NCBI RefSeq assembly: GCF_000938305.1
Contig: NZ_JYMT01000021.1
Span: forward strand, 1 to 64,000
Length of the DNA: 64,000 nt
Direction of reading: 5' to 3'
From: Bradyrhizobium sp. LTSP885
GTDB taxonomy: Bacteria; Pseudomonadota; Alphaproteobacteria; Rhizobiales; Xanthobacteraceae
The translations under genes were made by a program, and so were the position numbers. A model generated the notes under the pieces. The model was given only the letters and a program-made list of their open reading frames with translations, made no database searches and was not told the origin of the DNA. Below, in pieces: positions 8,383-16,914 of this stretch. Each line of letters begins with the position of its first letter. The stretch's first letter is position 1.

Positions 8383-9312
8383 ATGGATCGACAGATGATC
8401 GAGTTGCGTCACCTTCGCTATGCCGTCGCCGTGGCCGAGGAAGGCCATATCACCCGCGCCGCTGCAGGGCTCGGCATCCAGCAGCCGCCGCTGAGCCAGC
8501 AGATCCGCGCGCTGGAGACGGCGATCGGCGCGCCGCTGTTTCGCCGGCAGCCACGCGGGGTCGAGCTGACAGCTGCCGGCCGCGCATTCGTGGACAGAGC
8601 GCGGCTGATCCTGCGCGACGTTGACCTTGCGGTGGAGGCGGCGCGCCGCACGAGCCGCGGCGAGGAAGGCCAGCTCGCGATCGGCTTCACCAGTTCGGCC
8701 GCGTTCCATCCCTTTGTCACCGGTGTGATGCGCGAAATGCGCGAGCGCGCGCCGGCGATCACGTTGTCGTTTGAAGAGGCCTCTACAGGAGAACTGATCG
8801 AAGCCGTCGAGGCCGATCGTCTCGACGCGGCGTTCGTGCGCTCGCCGAGCGAGCGGCTCGAGGGCCTCACGATCACCCACCTGCTGGACGAGGAAATGCT
8901 GGTCGCGGTTCCCGACCACCATCCGCGCGCCCGGAAGGATACGCGTCGCCGGATTTCGCTGGCTGCGCTCGCCGACGAGCCGCTGATCCTCTATCGCCGC
9001 CCGACCGGACCGGGCCTCTATGACAGCATCATCGCCGCCTGCCGCGCGGCGGGCTTCAGCCCGAAGGTGGCGCAGGAGGCGACGCGGATGGTCTCGACGC
9101 TGAGTCTCGTCGCAGCGGGGCTTGGGATTTCGATCGTTCCGGAATCGATGGCGCGGCTCGAGACCACAGGCGTCGCCTATCTCCGTCTCGACCGTGCCGC
9201 GGGCCTCGTCGCCCCGCTGGCGCTGGCGCGCAAGAAAGGACCCGCGAGCGGAACGCTGGGCCGCCTGCTCGGGATCGTCTCGCGGCGGGTGAAGGATCGC
9301 GCGGGCGCCTAG
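8383..9312 (+). CDS. LysR-family transcriptional regulator next to chromate transporter
   Basis: Length 309 residues from ATG 8383; a TTG at 8377 and an ATG at 8395 (MIELRHLRYAVAV) are other possible starts, and the last gives the usual LysR N-terminus. The winged helix lies in the first 65 residues (AEEGHITRAAAGLGIQQ, then PLSQQIRALE), followed by the substrate-binding domain beginning GQLAIGFTSSAAF. This resembles the BenM/CatM-like subgroup. It is divergent from the chromate transporter pair, the usual LysR arrangement for controlling the neighbour and itself. The AT-rich shared promoter (8283-8382) has the dyad-like runs ATATATGG and ATATGG. Confidence 0.88.
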   Translation: MDRQMIELRHLRYAVAVAEEGHITRAAAGLGIQQPPLSQQIRALETAIGAPLFRRQPRGVELTAAGRAFVDRARLILRDVDLAVEAARRTSRGEEGQLAIGFTSSAAFHPFVTGVMREMRERAPAITLSFEEASTGELIEAVEADRLDAAFVRSPSERLEGLTITHLLDEEMLVAVPDHHPRARKDTRRRISLAALADEPLILYRRPTGPGLYDSIIAACRAAGFSPKVAQEATRMVSTLSLVAAGLGISIVPESMARLETTGVAYLRLDRAAGLVAPLALARKKGPASGTLGRLLGIVSRRVKDRAGA

Positions 9313-9331
9313 GCGCACGCGATGCGGGTTG

Positions 9332-10786
9332 TCAGGGTGTGACAGGGCCGCGTGGAACGGCACGCGGCGCGGTCAATTCCTTCCACGTCGAATTCGCGAC
9401 ATGGACCGGCGGGAAGGCGGGCCGCTCGATGTAGCGGCCACTGCCCTTCTCGGCGCGCAGGTCGCCGTCCTTCCAGACAATCCTGCCGCGTGACAGCGTG
9501 ATCGCCGGCGCGCCGGTGCAGGTAAAGCCTTCGAACACGTTGTAATCGATCCGGCTGAATTGCGTCTTGGCGCGGATCGCCTTGGTTGCCGCGGGATCCC
9601 ACACCACGAGATCGGCGTCGGAGCTGACGGCGACGGCACCCTTGCGCGGATAGATATTGAGGATGCGGGCGATGTTGGCCGAGGTCACCGCGACGAACTC
9701 TTCCTTTGTCAGCCGTCCGGTGCCGACGCCTGCGGTCCAGAGCAGCGGCATGCGGTCTTCCAGGCCGCCGGTGCCGTTCGGGATCTTGCGGAAATCGTCA
9801 AGCCCGAACCGCTTCTGCTCGGTGGTGAAGGCGCAATGGTCGGTCGCGACGACCTGCAGCGATCCCGCTTGCAGGCCGGCCCACAGGCTGTCCTGATGCG
9901 CCTTGTTGCGGAACGGCGGCGACATCACGCGCTGCGCCGAATGATTCCAATCCTTGCTCTCATATTCGCGCTCATCCAGCAGCAGATGCTGGATCAGCGG
10001 CTCGCCATAGACGCGCTTGCCCGCCGCGCGCGCCCGCGCGATCGCCTCATGCGATTCGCGGCAACTGGTGTGCACGACATAGAGCGGCGTGCCGGTCATG
10101 TCGGCGATCATGATGGCGCGGTTGGTGGCCTCGCCCTCGACCTCCGGCGGCCGCGAATAGGCGTGGCCCTCGGGCCCGGTGACGCCGCGCGCCATCATCG
10201 CCTCCTGCATGTGCGCGACGATGTCACCGTTCTCGGCATGCACCAGCGGCATCGCGCCGAGGCCGGCGCAGCGGGCGAACGAGTTGTAGAGCTCGTCATC
10301 GTTCACCATCAGCGCGCCCTTATAGGCCATGAAGTGCTTGAAGGTGTTGATGCCGTAGGTCTTGACGACGGTCTCCATCTCGTCGTGGATCTGCTTGGAC
10401 CAAGACGTGATCGCCATGTGGAAGCCGTAGTCGGCGGCCGCCCCTTCGGATTTGCGCCGCCAGTCCTGATAGGCCGCAAGCAGGGATTGGCCGGGATCGG
10501 GAAGGCAGTGGTCGACCACCATCGTGGTGCCGCCGGTCAGCGCCGCCTTGGTGCCGGATTCGAAATCATCAGCCGTGACGGTGCCCATGAAGGGCATTTC
10601 GAGATGGGTGTGCGGATCGATGCCGCCCGGCATCACATAGCAGCCGCCGGCATCGATGATCGCGGTATCAGCGGGCGCATCGATCGCGCTGGCGATTGCG
10701 GCAATGGTTTCGCCGTCGATCAGGACGTCGGCGCGGCGCGAGTGATCGTGATTGACGACGGTGCCGCCGCGGATGAGGAGGGGCAT
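9332..10786 (-). CDS. D-hydantoinase/dihydropyrimidinase
   Basis: From ATG 10784-10786 the product is 484 residues, typical for the family. Metal-site residues are visible: H59-T-H61 (DPHTHLEMPF), carbamylated K150 in FKHFMAYKG, then His in VHAENGD, His in VVHTSCRES, and Asp in ATDHCAF. The enzyme opens cyclic amides such as dihydropyrimidines or 5-substituted hydantoins. The start is supported by CCGGAGAC upstream; the frame extends upstream to 10834 without a good site. No carbamoylase or dihydropyrimidine dehydrogenase neighbours it, so pyrimidine catabolism is only one possibility. Confidence 0.92.
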   Translation of the reverse strand: MPLLIRGGTVVNHDHSRRADVLIDGETIAAIASAIDAPADTAIIDAGGCYVMPGGIDPHTHLEMPFMGTVTADDFESGTKAALTGGTTMVVDHCLPDPGQSLLAAYQDWRRKSEGAAADYGFHMAITSWSKQIHDEMETVVKTYGINTFKHFMAYKGALMVNDDELYNSFARCAGLGAMPLVHAENGDIVAHMQEAMMARGVTGPEGHAYSRPPEVEGEATNRAIMIADMTGTPLYVVHTSCRESHEAIARARAAGKRVYGEPLIQHLLLDEREYESKDWNHSAQRVMSPPFRNKAHQDSLWAGLQAGSLQVVATDHCAFTTEQKRFGLDDFRKIPNGTGGLEDRMPLLWTAGVGTGRLTKEEFVAVTSANIARILNIYPRKGAVAVSSDADLVVWDPAATKAIRAKTQFSRIDYNVFEGFTCTGAPAITLSRGRIVWKDGDLRAEKGSGRYIERPAFPPVHVANSTWKELTAPRAVPRGPVTP

Positions 10787-11033
10787 GATGTCTCCGGGGA
10801 ACGGTTGCGCGACTGCGGGAGCGGGAGATCGCACTCAGCGTAAGCCGCGCGATTGCCCTGTGACAGGTGAAAATTTAGTCAGCGGATGAACCGTTCGTGA
10901 GCGCTCGATGCGTCCATCGGAACGTTCGCCGCCATTCGGGCCGTTGGCGGGGAAGGTGGGGCCTTTGGCGAAGCCTTCCTGCTGGGGGCGACTAGATAGC
11001 CGTCATCGAGCTCATCAACAAAAGGCAATTCCC

Positions 11034-11594
11034 ATGACCGGCCCCATGACACGTTTTCCTGTCTACACGCTCGACTCCGCCCCTGAAGCCTCCAAATCTG
11101 CCCTGCGTGACGTGCAGGCGCGATTCGGGATGATTCCCAACCTCGCGGGCGCGATGGCGACATCGCCGGTGCTGATCCAGGCCTTCATCGGAATCTTCGA
11201 CAAGGTTCATGGCGGCAACTTCACCGAGCAGCAGATCCAGACCGTGCTGCTCACTGATGCCGTCACCAATGGCTGCAACTGGGCGGTCGCGCTCCATTCT
11301 GCGCTCGGATTGCAGGCCGGCCTCAATGCAGCGGACGTCGAGGCGATGCGCTCCGGCCGTTCGCCATCGGACAAGGGGCTCGGCGCGCTCTCGACACTGG
11401 CGCGGACGCTGATCGAAAAGCGCGGGCGGCTCGACGATCAGGACATCGAATGCTTCGTGGCGGCGGGATTCGGCAAGGAACTGCTGCTCGAGGCGATCAC
11501 CATCGTCGCGGCCTCGACCATCACCAACTACACCGGCAGCGTGACCAACCCACCTCTGGAGGCGGCGTTGCAGGCGCACGCCTGGAACGGTTGA
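11034..11594 (+). CDS. Carboxymuconolactone decarboxylase/AhpD-like protein lacking the second redox cysteine
   Basis: This 186-residue all-helical protein begins MTGPMTRFPVYTL and has the AhpD/CMD core. The usual active site C-x2-C-x3-H is here C81-N-W-A84-V-A-L-H88: the first Cys and the His are kept, but the second Cys is Ala. That makes a thiol-disulfide peroxidase cycle of the AhpD kind unlikely in the normal form. The start ATG 11034 follows AAAGGCAATT, a weak ribosome-binding site; the upstream in-frame region is unlikely to be coding. It is convergent with the GlxA-type regulator and ends at a strong bidirectional hairpin. Confidence 0.8.
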   Translation: MTGPMTRFPVYTLDSAPEASKSALRDVQARFGMIPNLAGAMATSPVLIQAFIGIFDKVHGGNFTEQQIQTVLLTDAVTNGCNWAVALHSALGLQAGLNAADVEAMRSGRSPSDKGLGALSTLARTLIEKRGRLDDQDIECFVAAGFGKELLLEAITIVAASTITNYTGSVTNPPLEAALQAHAWNG

Positions 11595-11616
11595 ACTGCA
11601 GTCTCTCTCGCGCTTC

Positions 11617-11648
11617 ACAACACGGCGGCCGCATGGCCGCCGTGTTGT
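11617..11648. terminator. Bidirectional terminator between convergent genes
   Basis: ACAACACGGCGGCC (11617-11630) and GGCCGCCGTGTTGT (11635-11648) form a perfect 14-bp stem with a GCAT loop, placed between stop codons of convergent genes at 11594 and 11661. Confidence 0.8.
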
Positions 11649-11660
11649 TGTGGCCGATCG

Positions 11661-12653
11661 TCAGGTAAATCTCGCCCGGTAGTCTTGCGCCGTGGTCGCC
11701 AGCAATCGCACGAAGCTGCGGCGCATCGTCTCTTCGGACCCAAACCCGCAACGCTGCGAGATCCGCTTGATCGGCAGGCGCGTTTCCGACAGCAGATGTC
11801 GCGCGCCTTCGACCCGCAGCCGCTCGATCGCGCGCGCCGGTGTCAGCCCGGTCGATTCTGCGTAGTGCCGGCTGAAGCTGCGTTCGCTCATGCCGGCCTG
11901 TTTCGCCAGCGTCGGAAGCGAGAGGTCAGCGGCCAGATGGTCGCTGATCCAGTCATGCAGCGCGCTGAATCTATCGTCGGTTGCCTGCAACGACAATATC
12001 TCGCTGAATTGGGCCTGCCCGCCCGGCCGCTTGAGGAAGACGACCAGATAGCGGGCGACGGCGAGCGCTGTCGCGCGGCCGAGATCCTCCTCCACCAATG
12101 CCAGCGCGAGATCGATGCCGGACGTCACCCCGGCCGAGGTCCAGAACGAGCCATCGCGCACGAAGATCGGATCGGACTCGACGCGGACGGCAGGAAAACG
12201 CCGGGCCAGTTCCGCGCAAAATCCCCAGTGAGTGACTGCGCGCCGGCCGTCGAGGACACCGGATGCGGCGAGCAGGAACGCGCCGGTGCAGACCGATGCC
12301 GTGCGGCGGGCCCGCCCGGCGCGCTTGCGGACCCAGTCGACCAGCACCGCATCATCAGCCGCGGCATTGACGCCGTCGCCGCCGGGGACCACCAGCGTAT
12401 CGACGGCTGCATCGACGGAAGGAAGTGGATGCACCGCGAGTCCGACGCCGGCCGATGCTTCGACCGAGGGACCGTCCTTGGCGACAATGCGGACCGTATA
12501 GGGCTCCGCGTGACCGGCTTTCGACGTCAGCGCGTTGGCGGACGCGAACACCTGCAGCGGGCCGGTGACATCGAGCAATTGCACCGCCGGGTAGGCGAGC
12601 ACTTCGACCAGTCGGCTCCCGTTTGGCCGAGAACGAGGGGATTTTGGCGTCAT
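11661..12653 (-). CDS. GlxA-family regulator: DJ-1/PfpI domain fused to AraC DNA-binding domain
   Basis: From ATG 12651-12653 the protein is 330 residues. Residues 15-190 form a DJ-1/PfpI class-I amidotransferase-like domain with the nucleophile elbow SVCTGAFLLA (C122) and VVPGGDGVNA. The C-terminal 100 residues are an AraC-type double helix-turn-helix (LSLPTLAKQAGMSERSFSRHY, then the second helix-turn-helix ISQRCGFGSEETMRRSF). The family includes regulators of carnitine, betaine and arginine catabolism. It is divergent from the isonitrile-hydratase-like gene, whose start lies only 56 bp away, so it probably controls that gene. Confidence 0.92.
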   Translation of the reverse strand: MTPKSPRSRPNGSRLVEVLAYPAVQLLDVTGPLQVFASANALTSKAGHAEPYTVRIVAKDGPSVEASAGVGLAVHPLPSVDAAVDTLVVPGGDGVNAAADDAVLVDWVRKRAGRARRTASVCTGAFLLAASGVLDGRRAVTHWGFCAELARRFPAVRVESDPIFVRDGSFWTSAGVTSGIDLALALVEEDLGRATALAVARYLVVFLKRPGGQAQFSEILSLQATDDRFSALHDWISDHLAADLSLPTLAKQAGMSERSFSRHYAESTGLTPARAIERLRVEGARHLLSETRLPIKRISQRCGFGSEETMRRSFVRLLATTAQDYRARFT

Positions 12654-12709
12654 TGCGCGAACGTGGCGCGGTAGCCTCGCATTGTCCAGCGTGGAACAGG
12701 AAGACAACA

Positions 12710-13420
12710 ATGATTCCTCATGATGTTCATCTCCAGATCGGATCGCTGCTGTTCGAAGCGGTCGATCAGATCGATCTGACCGGCCCTTTCGAGGTGCTGT
12801 CGCGGATTCCGAACTCGACCTGTCGCATCTACGGCAGGACCGCTGGCGCGGTTCGCGACGTGAAGGGATTGCGGTTGACGCCGGATGCTTTGCTGGCTGA
12901 TGCGCCGCCGCTCGATGTCCTGCATGTGCCGGGCGGATTCGGCCAGGAGGCGCTGATGGAGGACGCGGAGGTGCTCGGCTGGATTCGCCAGCAGGCGGCA
13001 GGCGGCTGCCGCATCTTTTCGGTATGCACGGGTGCGCTGCTGTGCGGCGCGGCCGGCCTTTTGAAGGGACGCAGGGCGACCACCCATTGGGCGTCGTTCC
13101 ATTTGCTGCCGTTCTTCGGCGCGATACCCGTCAACGAACGCGTGGTGGTGGATGGCAGCTATATCTTCGCCGCCGGTGTCACCGCCGGGATCGACGGCGC
13201 GTTGCGACTCGCTGCCGAACTGCGCGGCGACGATGCGGCGCGGGCGATCCAGCTGTACATGGCCTATGCGCCGGAGCCGCCCTTCAACAGCGGCACACCT
13301 GAGACGGCGCCGCCTGCGATCCTTCAACAGGCCCGGCAGGCGGTGCACGCGATTACGGCGCAACGCGAGCAAACCGCCCGCCGCATTGCTGCGAGGATGG
13401 GCATCGTTGTTCAGGTGTAG
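12710..13420 (+). CDS. inhA: DJ-1/PfpI family protein, isonitrile hydratase-like
   Basis: The 236-residue protein is a stand-alone DJ-1/PfpI domain. It resembles Pseudomonas isonitrile hydratase along its length: the early DLTGPFEVL segment with an Asp at residue 22, the elbow SVCTGALLCGAAGLL with C106, then RRATTHWASFHLLPFFGAIPV and the late region IQLYMAYAPEPPFNSGTPE. In the characterised enzyme a Cys and an Asp at these places are needed to hydrate isonitriles to N-substituted formamides. The assignment rests on recalled similarity, so substrate is inferred. ATG 12710 follows ACAGGAAGACA. It is divergent from a DJ-1/AraC fusion regulator. Confidence 0.78.
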   Translation: MIPHDVHLQIGSLLFEAVDQIDLTGPFEVLSRIPNSTCRIYGRTAGAVRDVKGLRLTPDALLADAPPLDVLHVPGGFGQEALMEDAEVLGWIRQQAAGGCRIFSVCTGALLCGAAGLLKGRRATTHWASFHLLPFFGAIPVNERVVVDGSYIFAAGVTAGIDGALRLAAELRGDDAARAIQLYMAYAPEPPFNSGTPETAPPAILQQARQAVHAITAQREQTARRIAARMGIVVQV

Positions 13421-13620
13421 CGGAGCCAGCAGACCGGCCGCAGATTCCGGCGATGGCGTGGACCCACAAGTGCATGATGTCGGCTTTTGCTGGTGAAGCA
13501 GCCTTGCGCAAGCAACTCCCAACAAGAGTAATCATCCTGAGGCATGCCGTTTGCATAACCCTTCTTTGACAAGCGAATCTCATCCAGAAAACCGTGGCGT
13601 TGTCAGAGGAGCCAGCCGGG

Positions 13621-14880
13621 ATGCCAAACACGAATGTGAAGTTGATGAGTTTTTTGGGCCGGGTTGCCAGCGCAATTCTTGTGGCCTTTCTAGTAGGTTT
13701 TGACGGGAGGGTTACAACAGCGCGAGCGGAACAAATTTCGGGCGGCGTTGTCAGGATCGGCGTCATCAATGATGCGTCCGGTCCGCTTGCTGATGCGACT
13801 GGTTCGGGAGGGCTCGTCGCCGCTAAAATGGCCGTCGACGATTTCCGTAAGAGCCACCCGAATATTGCAGTAGAAGTGGCGTACGCGGACCACCAGAACA
13901 AACCGGATGTCGGGGTCGCAATCGTGCGCAAATGGTTCGAGACCGACGGCGTCGACGTCGTTGCCGACGTGGGCAATTCGGCGGTCGGCCTCGCACTACA
14001 AAACCTGATCCGCGACAAGAACAAGATCGCGATTTACACTGCGGTCGCAACGACAGAATTGACCGGAAAGCAGTGCACGAAAACCGGCTTCGCCTGGCTC
14101 CACGATGCTTTCACGCTGGTCTCCGGACCGATCCGAACCCTTGTGGCGCAGGGGCAAGACACATGGTTTTTCGTAGCGGCCGATTACGCCTTTGGAAAGA
14201 ACATGGTGTCAGAATCGCAACGCATCCTGGCGAGCGTCGGTGGAAAATCTCTTGGTGCAGTCTATCACCCGATGGCGAATACCGACTACAGCTCGTTTCT
14301 GCTTCAAGCCCAAAGTTCGGGTGCCAAGGTGGTCGCCTTCGCGAATACCGGCGATCAGGTCGTCAATTCAATGAAGCAGTGGAAAGAATTCGGGATGGAC
14401 GACGGCAAGCAGCGGCCTGTTGCCGAACTGTTGTGGTTGACCGACGTCCATAGCATGGGACTCGACATAGCGGGAGGTCTCACCTCAATCGTTGCTTGGT
14501 ATTGGGGGCTGAACGATGAAACCAGAGCGTTCGGTCATCGCTTCTTCGAATTGCATCATAGAATGCCCACAGCGCCCCAGGCAGCTCTCTACTCCGGCCT
14601 CTCGCATTACCTGAAAGGCGTCGCGGCGACAGGGTCAGACGACACCGATACCGTCGCGGCATGGATGCGCGAGAACGCGGTCGACGATTTTTACGCGCGA
14701 GGCTCCAAGCTCCGGGCGGACGGGAAGCTCATCCACGACTTCTACCTTTTCGAGGTCAAGAAAAAGTCCGAAGTGACGGAGCCCTGGGATTATTACAAAA
14801 TCATTCGCCGTGTTCCAGCCGAGGAAGCGTTCTCTCCTCTCGCACAGAGCGAGTGTCCTCTCGTCACCCCAGCGAGGTAG
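13621..14880 (+). CDS. Orphan branched-chain-type ABC substrate-binding protein
   Basis: The 419-residue protein has a signal peptide (hydrophobic FLGRVASAILVAFLVGF, cleavage probably after TARA) and a type-I periplasmic-binding fold: VRIGVINDASGPLADATGSGG near the mature N-terminus and WFFVAADYAFGKNMVSES in the middle, as in Liv-family binding proteins. ATG 13621 is preceded by AGGAG at good spacing; an upstream in-frame ATG at 13594 is less likely. No permease or ATPase follows directly; the nearest LivHMGF set lies 2 kb downstream behind a second binding protein. Codon use is less GC-rich than that set, which suggests separate acquisition. Confidence 0.88.
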   Translation: MPNTNVKLMSFLGRVASAILVAFLVGFDGRVTTARAEQISGGVVRIGVINDASGPLADATGSGGLVAAKMAVDDFRKSHPNIAVEVAYADHQNKPDVGVAIVRKWFETDGVDVVADVGNSAVGLALQNLIRDKNKIAIYTAVATTELTGKQCTKTGFAWLHDAFTLVSGPIRTLVAQGQDTWFFVAADYAFGKNMVSESQRILASVGGKSLGAVYHPMANTDYSSFLLQAQSSGAKVVAFANTGDQVVNSMKQWKEFGMDDGKQRPVAELLWLTDVHSMGLDIAGGLTSIVAWYWGLNDETRAFGHRFFELHHRMPTAPQAALYSGLSHYLKGVAATGSDDTDTVAAWMRENAVDDFYARGSKLRADGKLIHDFYLFEVKKKSEVTEPWDYYKIIRRVPAEEAFSPLAQSECPLVTPAR

Positions 14881-14934
14881 TCCGCTCCAGAGGGCAGAGC
14901 AGACACGAGCTCGTCGGATTTATCAGTACACGCT

Positions 14935-15417
14935 CTAATTCCCTGGCTCGAACGTGCAATCGGCGCCGCCGCCGGCATTTTCCTTGATCACCTTCGGATC
15001 GAGCGTGCAGCTTAGCTTGGTCAGCCCCTCGAAGATCGTGCCGGCCGCGCCATCGGAGGGCACGCCGGCCAGCGCCTCGGTGGCGAAGATCTCGTTGGCT
15101 TCGCGGCCCTTCAAGGTGCTTGTGTGGCTGCCGAAGGTCAGCTCGCAGGAGCGTGATGTGATCGCTACATTGCTGGCGCGGCAGAGGATCTTGTCTGCGG
15201 TCACGGTGATCTTCTTCGTGTACGGAACATTGCTGTTGCCGTTGAAGAACGCGGCGACCGTCTTCTTCTCAGCAGCCGGCAGCGGCGAAAAGGGCGCGAC
15301 CACGCCGGCGAGCGCCAGCGCCACCGAACCCGACGCCGTCGAAGGCGCGGCCGAGGCGGCGGAGACGGAGGCCATCAAAAGCGAAAGGATAAGGGTAGCT
15401 GATCTTCCAGATGTCAT
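14935..15417 (-). CDS. Secreted hypothetical protein (160 aa)
   Basis: I choose the second of two adjacent ATGs (15415-15417) because AGGAGG then sits five bases upstream. The N-terminus is a clear signal peptide (SATLILSLLMASVSAASAAP). The mature part is about 138 residues with four cysteines (in KILCRASNV, SRSCELTFG, LSCTLD and DCTFEPGN), which could form two disulfides in the periplasm. I recognise no domain. It lies convergent with the orphan binding protein and divergent from the LivK gene, so it is not part of either unit. Confidence 0.65.
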   Translation of the reverse strand: MTSGRSATLILSLLMASVSAASAAPSTASGSVALALAGVVAPFSPLPAAEKKTVAAFFNGNSNVPYTKKITVTADKILCRASNVAITSRSCELTFGSHTSTLKGREANEIFATEALAGVPSDGAAGTIFEGLTKLSCTLDPKVIKENAGGGADCTFEPGN

Positions 15418-15636
15418 CATGTCCTCCTCTGGTCCGGACGATGGTCCAATGCACTGATATGACCGGTAACACATCCCGCAATTGCGGATGGTGAACTGGC
15501 TCATACGCTGTCGTGACAGCGCTGTGACCGGCATCGCCGGCGAGGCCGGCAATTGACTCAATCTTTGCGGGATGTACTCTCCGGCCCAACAAGATGAGGC
15601 CTGTCCAAAACAAGGACAGGGAGCAGGGAGGGCGCC

Positions 15637-16878
15637 ATGAGCTGGTTACGGCTGGTTTGCTGTTCTGTTGCGATCCTGGGTCTGTTGTGTTCCGGACGGC
15701 CGGTTCTCGCCGAAGACACCATCAAGCTCGCTTACACCGATCCGTTCTCGGGTCCGTTCGCCTCGGGTGGCGACGAGTTCCTCAAGGTCTTCCAGTTCAT
15801 CATTGCGCGAAAGAACGCTGCCGGCGGGGCGCTGGGCCGGAAGTTCGAGCTCGTTCCGTTCGACGACAAATTGCAGCCGGCCGAAGCGCTGATCGCGCTC
15901 AAGAGCATGACTGACCAGAACATCCCGTTCGTGATGCACTGCACCGGGTCCAATGTCGGCTCGGCGCTGATCGACGCGGTGTCGAAGCACAACGCGCGCA
16001 ACCCTGATAACCGCATCCTGTATCTGAACTGCGGCGCGCTCGCCACCGAACTGACCAACGAGCAATGCGACTTCTGGCACTTCCGGTTTGCCGGCAGCGT
16101 CGACATGCGGGCGGCGGCGCGGATCAAGTCGCTGCCGGCCGATCTGAAGAAGGTTTATCTGCTCAACCAGGACTATCTGTTCGGCCAGTCGATCCAGCAC
16201 GATACCAAGAAATGGCTGGCGAAGCTGCGTCCCGATATCGAGATCGTCGGCGATGAGCTGATGCCGTTCGGCAAGGTGCAGGATTTCTCGTCCTACGTCG
16301 CCAAGATCAAGGCGTCCGGCGCGCAGAGCGTCGTCACCGGCAATTACAATCGCGACCTCAACCTGCTGATCAAGGCATCGGTCGATGCCGGTCTCGACGT
16401 GCGCTTCGACACTTATTTGTCGCATCTGATCGGCGGCCCGACCGCGATCGGCGCGGCCGGCGAAAACCGCCTGACCTCGGTGATGGAATTCAACGGCAAC
16501 GTCGCGGTCGACCAGAAGAGCGCCGACGCCGAGAAGCTTGCCAACGACTGGCGGGCCAACCACGCAACCGACTTCTCGACGCTCAACTTCCTCACCATGA
16601 TCGATATGCTGACCAATGCGATCAACAAAGCGGGCTCGACCGATCCCTTGAAGGTGGCGCTCGCGCTCGAGGACATGCATGTGAAGGACCTGGTCGGCCA
16701 GGACAACATCATGCGCAAGGAAGATCATCAGCTGCTGATGCCGTATTACGCGGGTGTTTTCAGCAAGGATGTGAAGTTCGACTCGGAACATACCGGCTTC
16801 GGTTGGAAGAACATCATGACGGCAACCGCCGCCGATCTGACATTGCCGACGATCTGCAAGATGAAGCGCCCGGAATAG
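15637..16878 (+). CDS. Branched-chain amino-acid-type ABC substrate-binding protein
   Basis: This 413-residue protein has an N-terminal signal peptide (VCCSVAILGLLCSGRPVLAE) and the Liv-type periplasmic binding fold: IKLAYTDPFSGPFASGGDEF, KKVYLLNQDYLFGQSIQHD and SGAQSVVTGNYNRDLNLLIK. It is the first gene of a same-strand operon with two permeases and two ATPases downstream, so it is the receptor of a complete importer. The linked amidohydrolases, Rieske protein and aldehyde dehydrogenase suggest that the ligand may be an aromatic or amide-type compound rather than a branched amino acid; that is inference from context. ATG 15637 follows GGAGGGCGCC. Confidence 0.92.
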   Translation: MSWLRLVCCSVAILGLLCSGRPVLAEDTIKLAYTDPFSGPFASGGDEFLKVFQFIIARKNAAGGALGRKFELVPFDDKLQPAEALIALKSMTDQNIPFVMHCTGSNVGSALIDAVSKHNARNPDNRILYLNCGALATELTNEQCDFWHFRFAGSVDMRAAARIKSLPADLKKVYLLNQDYLFGQSIQHDTKKWLAKLRPDIEIVGDELMPFGKVQDFSSYVAKIKASGAQSVVTGNYNRDLNLLIKASVDAGLDVRFDTYLSHLIGGPTAIGAAGENRLTSVMEFNGNVAVDQKSADAEKLANDWRANHATDFSTLNFLTMIDMLTNAINKAGSTDPLKVALALEDMHVKDLVGQDNIMRKEDHQLLMPYYAGVFSKDVKFDSEHTGFGWKNIMTATAADLTLPTICKMKRPE

Positions 16879-16914
16879 CCGGGCGGAAGGGGCGGCGAAA
16901 CCGGGGGCGCAATC

